A stretch of 64,000 bases of DNA, taken from the NCBI GenBank assembly GCA_029204225.1, contig CM055112.1, positions 193,001-257,000 on the forward strand, written 5' to 3'. This DNA comes from Diphasiastrum complanatum. Its lineage: Eukaryota > Streptophyta > Lycopodiopsida > Lycopodiales > Lycopodiaceae. Shown piece after piece: positions 38,507 to 50,549 of the stretch. Below the pieces are notes generated by a model, which saw only the letters and a program-made list of their open reading frames with translations, searched no databases and had not been told where the DNA came from. Both the position numbers and the translations under genes were made by a program. Numbering within the stretch: position 1 is the first letter of the stretch; every line of letters starts with the position of its first letter.

Positions 38507-39716
38507 CCTTTCTCATCAAGTTCAAACAATTCAAAGAGCATGCAGAAAATCAAACTGGTAAACGAATCAAAGAATTGAGGTCAGATAACGAGCGAGAATA
38601 CATCTCCACCAAATTCAAGGACTATTGCCTTAACAATGGCATTGAGCAACAATACATTACCTCCTATTCGCCTCAGTCAAATGGTCTTGTTAAGAGAAAG
38701 AATAGAACCTTAGTTGAATCAGCAAAGTGCATGTTATCACATGCGACACTTCCGAAGTCCTTCTAGACTTAAGCTGTTAACCAACCTATATTCAGAATAG
38801 ATGTCCTACTAAAGGTCTCTCAGACAAAACACCATTTGAAGTATGGATAGATACCAAACCTTCTTTATCAAACTTACAAGTTTTTAAATGTACAGGTTAT
38901 GCTCAGATTCCTCACGATCTCAGGAAGAAGCTCGACTTCCAGAGTATCAAATGTATTTTCATCAGCTACACTGCTTCAGATCAAGCCTACAAGCTGTTTG
39001 ATCCCATCGAGTCGAAGGTATTCACTAGCCGGGATGTCATCTTCATCGAAGATCAGTTTTAATACCTCAAGAAAAATGCACAATCCATCCAACCGACTTA
39101 TCAAATTCTCCGACATATTAAACTTTCTAGTTCCTCAGTCGACTATTCCCCTTGAAGGACCAAGCTCATCTACTCTTGATGAACAACAAATCAACGGCGA
39201 ATCAGAAGATGATAATGTTGCAGTTCATCAACTACAGTATGATGAAAATGATCAACTTCCTCTATTTTTCAAAAGACCATGCATACCACCTATCAGGTAT
39301 ATCGACGAGTCTGCATCCTACCTTGTTCACGAGTCGAGGACTATCTAAGAGACACTTAGTCAGCCAGATTTAGATCTCTAGAAAAAAGCTATGGATAAGG
39401 AGTATTCATCTTTTATCAAGAACCAGACATGGACGATTGTGAAATTACCTACTAGCAGAAACGTAGTTAATTGCAAATGGATTTTCAAAGTCAAGTACAA
39501 CGGAAGCATCGACAGAAGAAAAGCCCAACTTGTTGCCAGAGGATTTTCTCAGGTATACAATGTCAGTTACACTAAGACTTTCTGTCCAGTAGTCAAGCAT
39601 TCTTCTATTCGACTTTTATTATCGTTTGCTGCTGCAACAGATTTGAAAATACATCAAATGGATGTACAAATAGCATATCTCAATGGAGCTATTGAATAAG
39701 ACATTTATATGGTTTA
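38507..39716 (+). pseudogene. Copia integrase to RT fragment, truncated at both ends
   Basis: Begins in mid-integrase (FKQFKEHAENQTGKRIKELR, SDNEREYIS, SPQSNGLVKRKNRTL; the usual catalytic Glu context is changed to VKRKN), passes through the segment shared with 11337-11525, and enters RT (IFKVKYNGSIDRRKAQLVAR, IHQMDVQIAYLNGAIE). A TAA follows at about 39697, and similarity ends at a telomere-like repeat. Several frames are used. Confidence 0.88.
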
Positions 39717-39729
39717 GGGTTTAGGGTGG
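39711..39729. repeat. Telomere-like TTTAGGG pair at a repeat junction
   Basis: GGTTTAGGGTTTAGGGTGG contains two TTTAGGG units exactly where the plus-strand copia fragment ends and unrelated sequence leading to a minus-strand element begins. Short telomeric runs at such places can mark repaired breaks. Confidence 0.7.
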
Positions 39730-39957
39730 TTTTGAAGATGCAAGTTGGGGAGGAGATGTAGATTGCTCCTTGCATGAAAGATAGGATTACTTGCTGTGTG
39801 TAATTTCAGATTATTAAGATCAAAAATATCCCTTTGATCTTTGGTTAGATAGACAAGCAAATCACCAATCTTTTCAATATAGAAAAACCAGCATCTACAT
39901 TAAGAATGAGATGCAAACACAAATATGACCAAAATAAAAAAAACTAGTTGAAATCTT

Positions 39958-40740
39958 TCACACTCCCTCTTCAACTAGTTTAAGCATAGACTTTGAAAAC
40001 AATCCAAGTGAAATCCTATGCTTCATGAACAAGTCCTTTCCCAATGTTTTGGTGAAGATATCAGCTACACATTCCCTTGAGGACACATGTTGAAGCTCCA
40101 CCTCCTTTGCCATGACTTGCTCCCTCACAAAGTGATATGCCACATCAATATGCTTGCTCCTAGCATGAAAGATAGGATTGGTTGCCAACCTTTGGGCTGA
40201 TAGATTGTCACAAAAGATGATTGGGCTCTCTGAAAAATCCAACGAATGAATATCCTTGGTCATCCTCTTGATCCATACCATTTCCTTTGTGCAATGTGTA
40301 AGAGCTTTGTACCTGGCCTCACTAGATGACAATGAGATAGTGGCTTGTTTCTTCGACATCCATGATATAGCTCCATCACCAATGAAAATACAATGAGCAC
40401 TAATGGATTTCCTATCCATTGTATGTCTCGCGTAATCTGAATCTGAAAGTCCAAACAAGTTAGTTGAAGATCCCTCATACAATATGCCAAAATCTCGAGT
40501 TCCAATGATGTACTTCAAAATTCATCTCGCTAGCTTCCAATGCTCCTCACTAGGATCTTGCATAAATTGGCTCAATCTTCCAACACAATAGCTTAGATCT
40601 GGTCTTGTAATGGTTAGATAGATGAGTGAACCAACTAGCTTCCTATAGAAAGTAATGTCCTCGAAGGTCCTTTCATTATCTCTTACAGTTTGACTCCATA
40701 GGTGTATCACAAGATTTTGCATCTACCATATGAAATCTTT
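39958..40740 (-). pseudogene. Copia RT end and RNase H
   Basis: Read on the minus strand: [20 protein letters not shown], then [20 protein letters not shown] and [16 protein letters not shown], then RNase H with YEGSSTNLFGLSDSDYA, ISWMSKKQATISLSSSEARY, and the end KSMLKLVEEGV. The catalytic context DSDYA is kept. A polypurine-like GAAGAGGGAG followed by TGTGAAAG at about 39960 suggests a 3' LTR starting there. It is cut on its 5' side by the copia element beginning at 40799. Confidence 0.88.
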
Positions 40741-40798
40741 CTAGAATAGAATTCGTATACGTCTCTTGACAAATGAAAGTAGATTGAGAAGATCTTAT

Positions 40799-41484
40799 TG
40801 TTAGATTTCTTATGCTTAGCCTTAAACAAATCATTTAAGTAATGAGCATCCTGAAAGTCGAAGGCCGACTACATGTTTTGGATCTTCACATTTTTTCCCT
40901 TTGAGAGTTTCGCCTTTTTTGCACCTTCGCGAGAAATGCGACACAGTGGCCAGAATGCCTTGAAATCCATTTCAGACCCACCTTCACATTTTTCCATGCC
41001 TTCGCTTTAAGGGCACCTTCGGGTTTTTTGGGTTTTTGCTACGTTGGCAGACCGATGTTGCCAACTTATCATCAACCCTAAAAATAGCTAGACAACCAAA
41101 TATCCTAAGTGCGGTTACCAACTTTGTACATATACAAAACTGGAATAAAAGACATCTGAGGCTTATAAGATATTTGTCTCTCGACACTTGTAAATATATA
41201 TACTAGTTAAATCAAGCTATGTAAGTGTTCTTTTTCAATCAAAATTATCTGTAGCCAGCGTTATCATGCTCAGCAAGCTGAAGTTATTAATTCAAGCCAT
41301 TGTACTCACTGTTGCTATAAATCAGAGTGCAATTTTTGTCTCACTACTTTATTGTTCATTTGCGCAATTAATATGAATCATTCTTCTTGAATATTTCTGC
41401 TGCTAACTATTGCGTTTCCGTTCCTACACGCCTATGCTCAAAGCTTCGAGCTTCTATTACCGGTCATCCCCACGTTTTATGACA
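40799..41484 (+). repeat. 5' LTR of the 40.8-kb copia element
   Basis: 686 bp, starts TGTTAGATTTCTTATG and ends TTTTATGACA directly before the primer site. It matches the 3' LTR from 45506 over about 540 bp with many substitutions and some indels, so the insertion is not recent. Confidence 0.9.
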
Positions 41485-41496
41485 TGGTATCAGAGC
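41485..41496 (+). promoter_or_regulatory. Primer-binding site (initiator tRNA-Met type)
   Basis: TGGTATCAGAGC immediately follows the CA end of the LTR. Confidence 0.9.
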
Positions 41497-41627
41497 AGGC
41501 ATTTTAGTAATCTACATTTCTACTACGGATTATTAGTCTTGTTTCTATCAAAACGTCTTTCTAGCAAATGCAAGGCCAACAGTATTCTGACAATCATTTT
41601 TTCTGCCAACGATCTCATTTAACCAGA

Positions 41628-42315
41628 ATGGATCCATCATCTAGTTCATCTCTCATTGACAAACTCAATGGAGATAACTACCATCTCTAAAAATTCAAGA
41701 TGAAGGTTATACTTCTAGCCAAAGAACTATGGGACATCGTTGATGGCACAGAGCTCAAACCAGAAGGTGATATAGCCATCATCACCAAGCGGAGACTGAG
41801 AGATGGCAAAGCATTTGTCATGATCACCCTCAACATCAAGAATACTCAAATAGCCACATATGTGCTGCTCAGAATGCTAAGGATGCATGGGTCATCCTAT
41901 CAACTCTCTACGACATCAGAGACGTTACTTCCAAGCTTCATCTGAGAAAGAAATTTTTCAGCCTTAGAATGTCTGATGCAGAAAGTGTTTTGATTCATCT
42001 CAACACCTTCAAAAATCTTATGGAACAGATGATTGCAACTGGCTCAATCATAGAAGATTTTGATGCACTCATGACTCTATTATCAAGTCTACTTGAAGCC
42101 TACAAAAATTGGGTACTAGAAATTTTTACCAAGAGCACCTCACTCTATCGAGAGTAATTTCGTTGCCCCTACAAGAAGAGATCAGAAGATCAGCATCCTC
42201 CTTAAGCTCAGAATCGGATCTTCAAGCTCTATATTCAAAAAATCAGAAGTTTAGATCCAAGAGATCTACAAAGTCAGGCTATACTGACAAGAATAGCAAC
42301 ATGCAGTCTTGACCA
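41628..42315 (+). pseudogene. Copia gag, broken
   Basis: Starts MDPSSSSSLIDKLNGDNYHL, followed by a TAA where Trp is expected (before KFKMKV), then LLAKELWDIVDGTEL. Further pieces at 41969-42157 (NTFKNLMEQMIATG) and 42109-42312 are in other frames. At least one stop and two frameshifts. Confidence 0.85.
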
Positions 42316-42369
42316 GATTCTGGTTCAAGATCTAATTCAAGCTCTTCATCATTCCAACCAGTGTAGAAA

Positions 42370-43176
42370 CTTTTCTGCGGATACTGTAAGAGGACTGGCC
42401 ATGAAATTAAGGACTACCAAACTTTGAAATACAACAACGAAAAGAAGAAGAACTTCCAACAACAAACACATACTGCTACAACCAGTCACTCAAATCGGCA
42501 ACAAGAAGAAGATGAAGTAGCTTTCATGACCAAAGTTGGAGAACAACAGGATATCGATTCTTGGTATCTAGACTTTGGAGCAACTCAACACATGACTCAC
42601 CATCGCGACTGGTTCAAAGACTATAAGTCATCTACCCACTCTCGAGTTGTGCAACTTGGAGACAGCTCATCACATTCAATTGAAGGTGAAGGAACAGTCA
42701 TAGTTGAATTCAAAAGAGTTGAGGTCAAGTTGTTGTCCAAAGTTCTCCATGTTTCAAATCTGACCAAGAATCTGCTCTCAGTTAGCAAAATCACCGATTC
42801 AGGTCGGAGGGTCGAACTCGATACAAAAGGTTGCACAATTCTTGATAAATCTTAGAAGGTTCTAGCCTATGGAAGAAGAAGTGGCTATCTTTACAAACTC
42901 AGCCATTACTACTCTTCTAACGGTCAAGCTCTTTACATAGCCACTTTTGAATCAACTGATATGTTGTGGCATTTCAGACTTGGCCATCTTAACTTCAACA
43001 GTATTCAACAAATGTTAGCTCAAAGTCTAGTACAAGAACTATCTTTTGTCAGCAAGCCAACTTCTCCATGCAAAAATTGTATTATCAGCAAGCATGCTAG
43101 AAGTCTTCTCATTTCAAACCATACATCCAAGGGCTTCCTTGACCTTGTACATAGCGACATTTGTGGCCCTTTATAG
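42370..43176 (+). pseudogene. Copia zinc knuckle, protease and pre-integrase domain
   Basis: The zinc knuckle reads FCGYCKRTGHEIKDY, with Tyr in place of the last Cys. The protease site is DFGATQHM: the catalytic Asp remains but Ser of the DSG triad is Phe. KVLHVSNLTKNLLSVSKI follows, then a TAG at 42853-42855, and the pre-integrase module MLWHFRLGHLNFNSI with CKNCIISK. Confidence 0.88.
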
Positions 43177-43770
43177 AGTGCTTCCATAGAGGGAGCTCTC
43201 TATTTTCTAACCTTCAATGATGACTCTCTCGAAGGACTACTACCTAATTTATGAAGAACAAATCTAAAGCATTTAAGTTCTTCAAGCAGTTTAAGACATC
43301 TACAAAAAATCAGACCCAAAGGAAGATTAAAGCTCTACGCACAGATGGAGGAGGAGAGTATATCTTCATAGAATTCAAGGAGTTCTGAAGGCCAACAAGA
43401 TACATCAACAATTTACAACCAGCTACTCACCTCAGTCCAATGGTGTAGCTGAACGGAAGAATCGAACAATCATCGAAAGTGCCAAGAGTATATTGGCCCA
43501 TGCCTCTCTTCCAAAGAAATTTTGGGCAGAAGCTATTACTACAACTACCTATTTGAAGAATCGATCCATCACCAAAGCCCTAAATGGAAAGACACCTTAT
43601 GAGGTGTGGACAGGATCAAAACCATCACTCAAAAATATTCGAGTGTTTGGATGTATCACTTACAATTTGGATACCAAGAAGACATTCACCAATAGAAATG
43701 TCATTTTTGTGGAAGACCGATTCATCGACGACAAAGAAAAAGTTGTTGATAAATCCAACCCATGATCGGG
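43177..43770 (+). pseudogene. Copia integrase, broken
   Basis: Pieces in several frames: FKFFKQFKTSTKNQT, LRTDGGGEYIF, QSNGVAERKNRTIIESA and KKFWAEAITTTTYLKNR to RVFGCITYNLD. The DGGGE and VAERKN motifs keep catalytic residues, but frames are disrupted around 43250-43480. Confidence 0.82.
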
Positions 43771-44006
43771 CAACCAAATTTTGATCCAAAGATTCAACTA
43801 TAGAATATCGACATAAGTCAGAAAATGAGTCAGAACCTCAATGATGCAACCCACATCAGAGGACCAAATCTCAATCTAGAAGGTCCAATAGTCTAGACAT
43901 CCTCCATCCATATTTATGGATGATCCGGCCTGCTACTTTGTGCAGGACACCAAACACCGTTTCTGAGGCAATGTCTACTCCTAATGCTGACTAGTGGAAA
44001 GCAGCG

Positions 44007-45495
44007 ATGGACACCGAATATGATTCTATGATGGAGAATCAAACATGGACAGTCATTGAGCTGCCAAAGGACCAAAACCCAATTCCATGCAAATGGATAT
44101 TCAAGGCGAAGTACGACGCTGAAAGAAGGCTAAATCATTACAAGGCTAGGCTAGTTGCCCAAGGCTTTTCTCAGATTCTAGATCTGGATTATTCAAAAAC
44201 CTTCAATCCAATTGTCAAACATGTTTCGATCCACCTACTCATCTCCTTTTCACCTGCAACAGATCTTGAAGTCCACCAAATGGATGTCTAGATCGCTTTC
44301 CTCAATGGAACCATCAAAGAAAAAATCTATATGACGTATCTAGAGGGATACAAACTCAATAGCAAGCAACAGCACCTTGTATGCAAAATTCACAAGGCAC
44401 TCTGCGGGCTAAAACAGTCACCCAGAGCCTAGTTCCAGAAGATCAATACAGTTCTGATAGAGAATGGTTTTATGCCAAACTCGGCAGACTCGGATGTCTA
44501 CTTCAAGTCTGTATCAGATTACTTCATCATCATCACTCTCTATGTAGATGATACACTCTTATTCAGTAACAATTTGAATCTGATGAAGGATACAAAATGT
44601 ATGATGGCCCATGAATACAAAATGACTGTCCAGCCCACTATTGTCTTGGAATTCAAATCCAATGAGATAGACCCAGTAGACTAAAACAATGTGCTAGAAA
44701 AGTATGGAATGGCCAAATGACAAACCAAATCACTTTCCACTCGACCCTTGACTAAAGTTATCAAAGGAACTATCTCCTCAAACTGAGGCACAAAAGGAAG
44801 AGATGAAGCGCTACCCATTTCAATCCATCATCGGCTCATTGATGTACGCAATGATCTGCACGAGACCAGACCTTGCATATTCGATCAGTACACTTAGCTA
44901 GTTCCTGTCAAATCCAGGCTTAACTCATTGGAAAGCACTAACAAAGGTCATGAAGTACATCCAAGCAATGAAAACTCTCAGCATCGGCTACGGAGGCAGC
45001 CACACTGCCAACATCCTCGAAGCCTACACAGATGCGGATTGGGCAGAAGATGTCGACACCAGAAAATCAACTTCTGGGTTTGTATTTTTATATAACCAAG
45101 GCTCAATCTCATGAAGCAGCCAGAAGCAAACCTCAGTTGCATTATCATCAACGGAATCCGAATACATAGCTGTCACAAATGCCACCAAAGAGGCGATCTG
45201 GCTAAGACAACTGCTTGCAGACATCAACCTTGCACAAACACTTCCTACAACAATATATTGTGACAATCAAAGCACAATAACATTATCTCTCAATCCGAGA
45301 TTTCACTCTTGAAGAAAACATATCAAAATCAGGTATCATTACTTTAGAGAGAAAGTGCATAGCAAAGAAGTAGCATTGGTTTTCTGCAGAACAAACTACA
45401 TGGCAGCAAATTACTTCAAAGGCTCAATCAAAGGGCAACATCTCATATTTAACGATATGTTAAATCTAAAGATCAAGATTTTTCCGGATCCACAT
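44007..45495 (+). pseudogene. Copia reverse transcriptase and RNase H, broken
   Basis: RT blocks: NQTWTVIELPKDQNPIPCKW, QIAFLNG region interrupted by TAG (VHQMDV then stop), TLYVDDTLLFSNN with the aspartate pair intact. RNase H: SIIGSLMYAMICTRPDLAYS, AYTDADWAEDVDTRKSTSG, SSTESEYIAVTNATKEAIWL and CDNQSTITL. Multiple single stops split what was one frame. Confidence 0.88.
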
Positions 45496-45505
45496 TAAGG
45501 GGGAA

Positions 45506-46046
45506 TGTTAGATTTCTTATACTTAGCCTTAAACAAATCGTTCAAGTAATGAGCATCCTAAAAACTGAAGGCCGACTATATGTTTCAGACCTTCACATTT
45601 TTCTTCTTTTAGGTTTTTTGTGCCTTAAACAATTTTAAGGCACCTTCACCTTTTTTGCCTTTTTCGCACCTTTGCAAAAAATGTGACATAGTGGCCAAAA
45701 TGCCTTGGAATCCATTTCAGACCCACCTTCACCTTTTTTGCACTTTATCCTACCTTCACTCTAAGGATGCCTTCGGGTTTTTCGAGTTTTTGCTACATTT
45801 TCAGACCGACGTCGCCAACTTATCATCAATCCTAAAAACAGCTGGACAACCAAATATCCTAAGGGCGGTTACCAACTTTGTACATATACAAAACTAGAGT
45901 AAATGACAAAGTCTTATAAGATATTTGTCTCTCGACACTTGTAAATATATATACTAGCTTAATCAAGCTATGTAAGTGTTCTTTTTCAATCAGAGTTATC
46001 TGTAGCCAGCATTATCATGCTCAGCAAGCTAAAGTTATTACTTCAA
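45506..46046 (+). repeat. 3' LTR of the 40.8-kb copia element, truncated
   Basis: Starts TGTTAGATTTCTTATA directly after AAGGGGGAA and follows the 5' LTR to about 46046 (AAGTTATT), after which the two diverge. About 140 bp of the LTR end is missing. Confidence 0.88.
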
Positions 46047-46500
46047 CACTTTGTTAGTAGAAGGAATGTAAACTTTGTAGGCTCTACTCACCTCACTATA
46101 TCCAACAAATACACCTTTCCTTGATGATGGATCTTTGTTGGTCCTATCATCAAAAGTAATGTTGACATAGCATGTGCATCCAAAAATTCTAAAAAAGTTG
46201 ACACTTGGGCTCGTAGGTTCTTCCATCCAAAATAGCACTTGGCCACATATTGCACAAGAAATTAGCACACAACAAAGTTTGATACCAAAATGGCTTATCA
46301 AGGCTAGCACTTGACCTCATGGCTTTGCCACTTTCACATAAAGTCCTATTCTTCCTCTTGGCCACTCCATTTTGTTGTGCGGTCCTTGGTGTTGTATACT
46401 TCTTCTTGATCCCATGCTCATCACAAAAGGCCTTGAACTTGGTAGATATGTACTTTCCACCATTGTCACTCCTTAATCACTTGTAGAAAATTGTTGTAAT
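46038..46500 (-). pseudogene. Copia integrase fragment
   Basis: On the minus strand: a SDNGGKYIS-like start, TAQQNGVAKRKNRTLCES (the usual Glu before RKN is Lys), then FRIFGCTCYVN and GVFVGYSEVSRAYKVYIPST. It is abutted by the truncated 3' LTR at 46046. It probably belongs with the gag to integrase pieces at 48600-49986, separated by the LTR and microsatellite between them. Confidence 0.82.
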
Positions 46501-46838
46501 ATACCAACATAGAATTGCTAGATTTGTGTAGCATTTTTGTCGTTCCCCAAGGAGATAGCACTTAAAAGTTGTTTTATTGGTACAGTCCTAACTTAGTTTG
46601 AATGAAATGGAGTCATGTATTAATCTGGTTTCAACGGACATTTAATAAGTACCCAATATTACTTTTGTTGTGGGTGTCTGATGATGACAAATTCTGAACA
46701 ACAATCTTCTTCTATCAAACCAAATGAAAAGCATTCTATAAGTGAAATGTTATCAGAGTAGCACGAATGAACTATATGTGAAAAAAGTACAAAAAGGACC
46801 AAGAGTGGATCCTAATCTGATCCTCAAGAGGGATTGGA

Positions 46839-47490
46839 TGTTAGATTTACTTGATCTATCTATCAATCTACATAAGATTAAGATCAATCTAGATCAATTC
46901 TAGACATAAAATCCAAACAAGAACAAGCATTTATTGAAGGTAAATGTACTTGCTGGTTTCACACGTGTGAGACCATGTCAGGGTACGGACTCCAACCTGA
47001 AATCAAGTACACATTGATAGAACCTCAAAACAATCAAAACAAATGTAGACAGAATCACTCAAAATTGCTTCCAAAACCAAGATTGGTGTCTCACATTGAT
47101 TATGGCCAAATGTGGCTCTATATATACAAAATAAGTGGGAGCTCGTGGTACTGATCATCCCTCTGATCCCACATGTGTGAAGGTGCTTTGTCATATGATG
47201 ATTCATCATGCAAAACTGACACTTGGACAAAACCTTCTATTTTGAGCACTTTTGGTCCATTTTCCTTCTATATGCAGATCTACTTGGAAATCTTTTAGAA
47301 GTCAAAATTCGCCTACTTCATCTTATTCCACACATGTGATCTGTCCTCTACACATGGGATATGACACATAACCAAAGGATGTGGCTCATGCAATCAATAG
47401 ATTGATGCCATGTGTCATATGTCTAGAAAACTAGTTTTTGGCCTTTTTAGCCACTAGAACTTGAATTAAATCATATGTACAACCTATATG
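46839..47490 (+). mobile_element. LTR (or LTR fragment) of a copia-like element, plus orientation
   Basis: Starts TGTTAGATTTACTTG just after the polypurine-like AAGAGGGATTGGA and matches 15670-16322 on the opposite strand. Carries CACACGTGTG near 46959 and CACATGTGTG or CACACATGTG near 47171 and 47329. The 3' boundary is not certain; similarity to the other copy ends near 47485. From 46501 to 46838 no gene is recognised. Confidence 0.75.
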
Positions 47491-48052
47491 ATTATGGTAC
47501 ATGACAAGTACACTATTTTCACACGTGGGAATAGGCTCCACACATGTGTAATCATCTATATACAAGATTTTTGGCCTCTACCAAGCTTATTTTTGCATTT
47601 TTCACACTATACTCTGGCTGATTATTGTGTTCTAGACACAATTCCTCAACAACTAAAGTCTAGTCATGGTTAAAGAACTCAAATAGCTCACGAATATGTT
47701 AGAAACATATATCTTCATTACAAAAATGAATACAGATCAATAACTCAATTCCTAAAGCAGGGACTAGCATTTCACATTTATACATACTTCTCTATCAGTG
47801 ACTGTGGAAAACTATACCAAGGTGATACGTTACTCGGGTGCTGAACACAAAGTATTCGCATAGATGAGTAAGTTAGTTTAAAGACAGTTCTTTAGATCAG
47901 CTTTACGTAGACACAACAAGCGACTGTAATGAACTATTGTAGTTGTCTGACCAAAGAGTGATTTAAGTAGTGCACAAGAGATTGCTAGTAGACTTAAGAT
48001 CACTCACACTTAATCTTCATTTCTCTATTCACTTCTTCAATCTCACAAATAC

Positions 48053-48208
<156 letters not shown>

Positions 48209-48599
48209 GTGTGAGAATGAAGTGTGCCTTCATATATATTACCTACGGAGTGAGCAAATACACCTCTAGAGACTTTAGGTGTGACGCTCCATTGACTAAC
48301 TCTAGTTAATAGATGAGTTATAAATACATGTAGATTATACTATTGAAGGTACAATTGACTACGAGTTTAATCTACTATAGTTTAAGGTGGCGATACGAAT
48401 CTAGTCGATTCGCATGATTGACTGAATTAAGGTTGTTCCAGACATCGTTTCAATTTTAGAGGTCTTGTCCTTTAGTGCAAGACAAGTCTTTAGCATTTAT
48501 ATCTTGAAAAAATGATATAGGCCTCTTCATAATATACTATTGTCCAACACATATCTTCATCTTTGAATATAAGTTGTCATATTTGAGTAGATATTCATT

Positions 48600-49986
48600 A
48601 TTTAGCAAATATGTGACATCACAAAAATTGGTTCTCCCTTGCATTCTTGAGCTTAAGAAAGACATCATACACTTCATCCTTGCTCTTTAGTAGATAGATC
48701 CAACAAAATCTACTAAAATCATCAATGAAAGTCACATACATTGTAGCTCTACTTTGCTAATTGTAGTAATTCCATGAATATCAGAATGTACAACTTGAAA
48801 AGGCTTTGTAGATCTAGATGTAGATCTAGTATAAGGTAGTCTATGTGACTTTCACAAAGCACAAGACTCACAAACATGATTGATACTTTCTAAGGAACTT
48901 GGAAGACCAATCACAACTTGCTTCCTAGCCATTACCTCCAGTGACTTGAAGTTGAGGTGTCCCATCCTTTTATGCCAAAACTCTTGAATAGGTATTTCCT
49001 CTCTTGCAACACATCCAACTTGGTTAGAAATAACACAAGCATCTAATTGAACAACTTCTCATTGCCTTTTACCTTTTGCAATCAAGATATCATGCCTTTT
49101 GATCATACAAGCATCTCCATCAAACTCAACTTTGATGTCCTTACTTAGCAATTGACTCACACTAAGTAGATTCTTGGTAATAGATGGAATGAACAAAACA
49201 TCTTTCAAATGAATATTCCTATTTGTAGAGAGAGGAATAGGAATTGTGCAAATCCCCTTGATTGCACACTCACCATCATTGGCCATGTAGATCACCCACT
49301 TTCCTTCTCCATATGCCAAAAAGAAGTGAAATACTCTTTGTGAAAAGTCATGTGTGAACTTGCTCCACTATCAATCTACCCTGGATTTAGATCTCCATCA
49401 TTATAAAGCATACATGAAGACATCACAAAAGCCACTCATCATTTTCAGTTTGAACATCCAAACTATCCTCATCAAGAGTAAGATTACCTTGTTTGTTGTC
49501 TCCTTCATCTCTCTTCTTCTTGTAGCACTCACTTGCAAAGTGTCCTTTGATGCCACAATAGAAGCACTTGAGCCTTGATCTATCTTTCTTTTTGCCATCT
49601 GAAGAAGCCTCCCCTTGATCTTGCAGTTTAGACCACTTACTTTTGCTTTTGCCCTTGAATTTGCCCTTGATGAACATAGCCTCCTCTCCAACTTGAGATG
49701 TTTATGAAGATCCACCTCTTGTTTGAAGCCTATATTCTTCATTGATCAAGATCTCTTGAAGATCAATCAAACTTGGCAAAATATTTTGAATGGCAAGACT
49801 TTGAACAATGTTAGCATGAGCATCCAACAATCCATTAAGCATAACTTGAACAAGTTCTCCTTCCTTAATCCTCTCATCAATGCAAGCTAACTCAGCATTC
49901 AATGCTTTCACTCTCAAAATAAAAGTATTTGAACTTTCTTCACTCTTTTTCAAACAAGAAAAAATTTGCCTTGTTAGAGTCAACAC
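48600..49986 (-). pseudogene. Copia gag, protease and integrase start, broken
   Basis: On the minus strand: gag from 49986 (LTLTRQIFSCLKKSEESSNT, VMLNGLLDAH; its N-terminus is missing), zinc knuckle CFYCGIKGHFASECYKKK near 49560, protease region 49319-49059 (NIHLKDVLFIPSITKNLLSV) whose DSGAS start falls in a frame break near 49360, a decayed pre-integrase region, and ATMYVTFIDDFSRFCWIYLL of integrase near 48740. It is a relative of the gags at 33862 and 53638. It breaks off near 48600. Confidence 0.85.
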
Positions 49987-50549
49987 TCTATGTTAGGCTT
50001 TTTCCTCACCGTGGGATCAACATAGGGGAGAAAATAACTTATCAAGGTGCAGCACTTCCAATATCGTGCTGCTACAAGGATGGTTGTACATGTCTCAAAT
50101 GTCGTGAAACTGTTTTTGTTTCGTTGTCGTGAACGATTTTGTTTCTTTGAATTTTCTTTTGCACGGAAGCTTCACAGAAACCTAGACACGCGACTACACA
50201 TCACAGAATAGATTCCATTCTAGCAATCAAGATAGCGTAAGACAAGGAGATGCACGAAAATAGAACAATCAATTATCAGTTTGATTTTAGAGCAAGATCG
50301 TCAGTGTCTCTCTCGTTGGCAGCCCAAACAAAAGTATTACACTTGTCTACACTCTAATTGGCACGAGTTTAGCCTCTTACTCTATTTTGGCTAAATAGTG
50401 GCATTACAAGTGGAAATGGGTAATTTGCCATCTATGCCAAATTTGGTCCTATCAACATCCTACACCTAGATGCTTGATATAAAAAACATAAGACCCCTAT
50501 ATCTAACATAGATAATCTTTTTCAATTCTTCACACTCCTTAAAAATTAT
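49987..50549. other. No gene seen; probable LTR sequence
   Basis: On the minus strand AAGGAG precedes TGTGAAGAATTG at about 50537, the arrangement of a polypurine tract and 3' LTR for the element at 50550-54393. The far side adjoins the gag fragment ending at 49986. No second matching LTR was found; the LTR at 54394 does not resemble it. Confidence 0.4.

Larger units (their letters stand above)
40799..46046 (+). mobile_element. Copia retrotransposon with both LTRs, coding region decayed
   Basis: 5' LTR 40799-41484, primer site 41485-41496, gag from 41628, zinc knuckle and protease to 43176, integrase to 43770, RT and RNase H to about 45495, polypurine tract AAGGGGGAA, 3' LTR 45506-46046. The 3' LTR lacks the last ~140 bp of the 5' LTR and abuts a minus-strand integrase fragment. 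Minus-strand copia sequence lies on both sides (RT/RNase H left, integrase right), suggesting insertion into such an element followed by a deletion. No target duplication can be checked. Confidence 0.9.
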
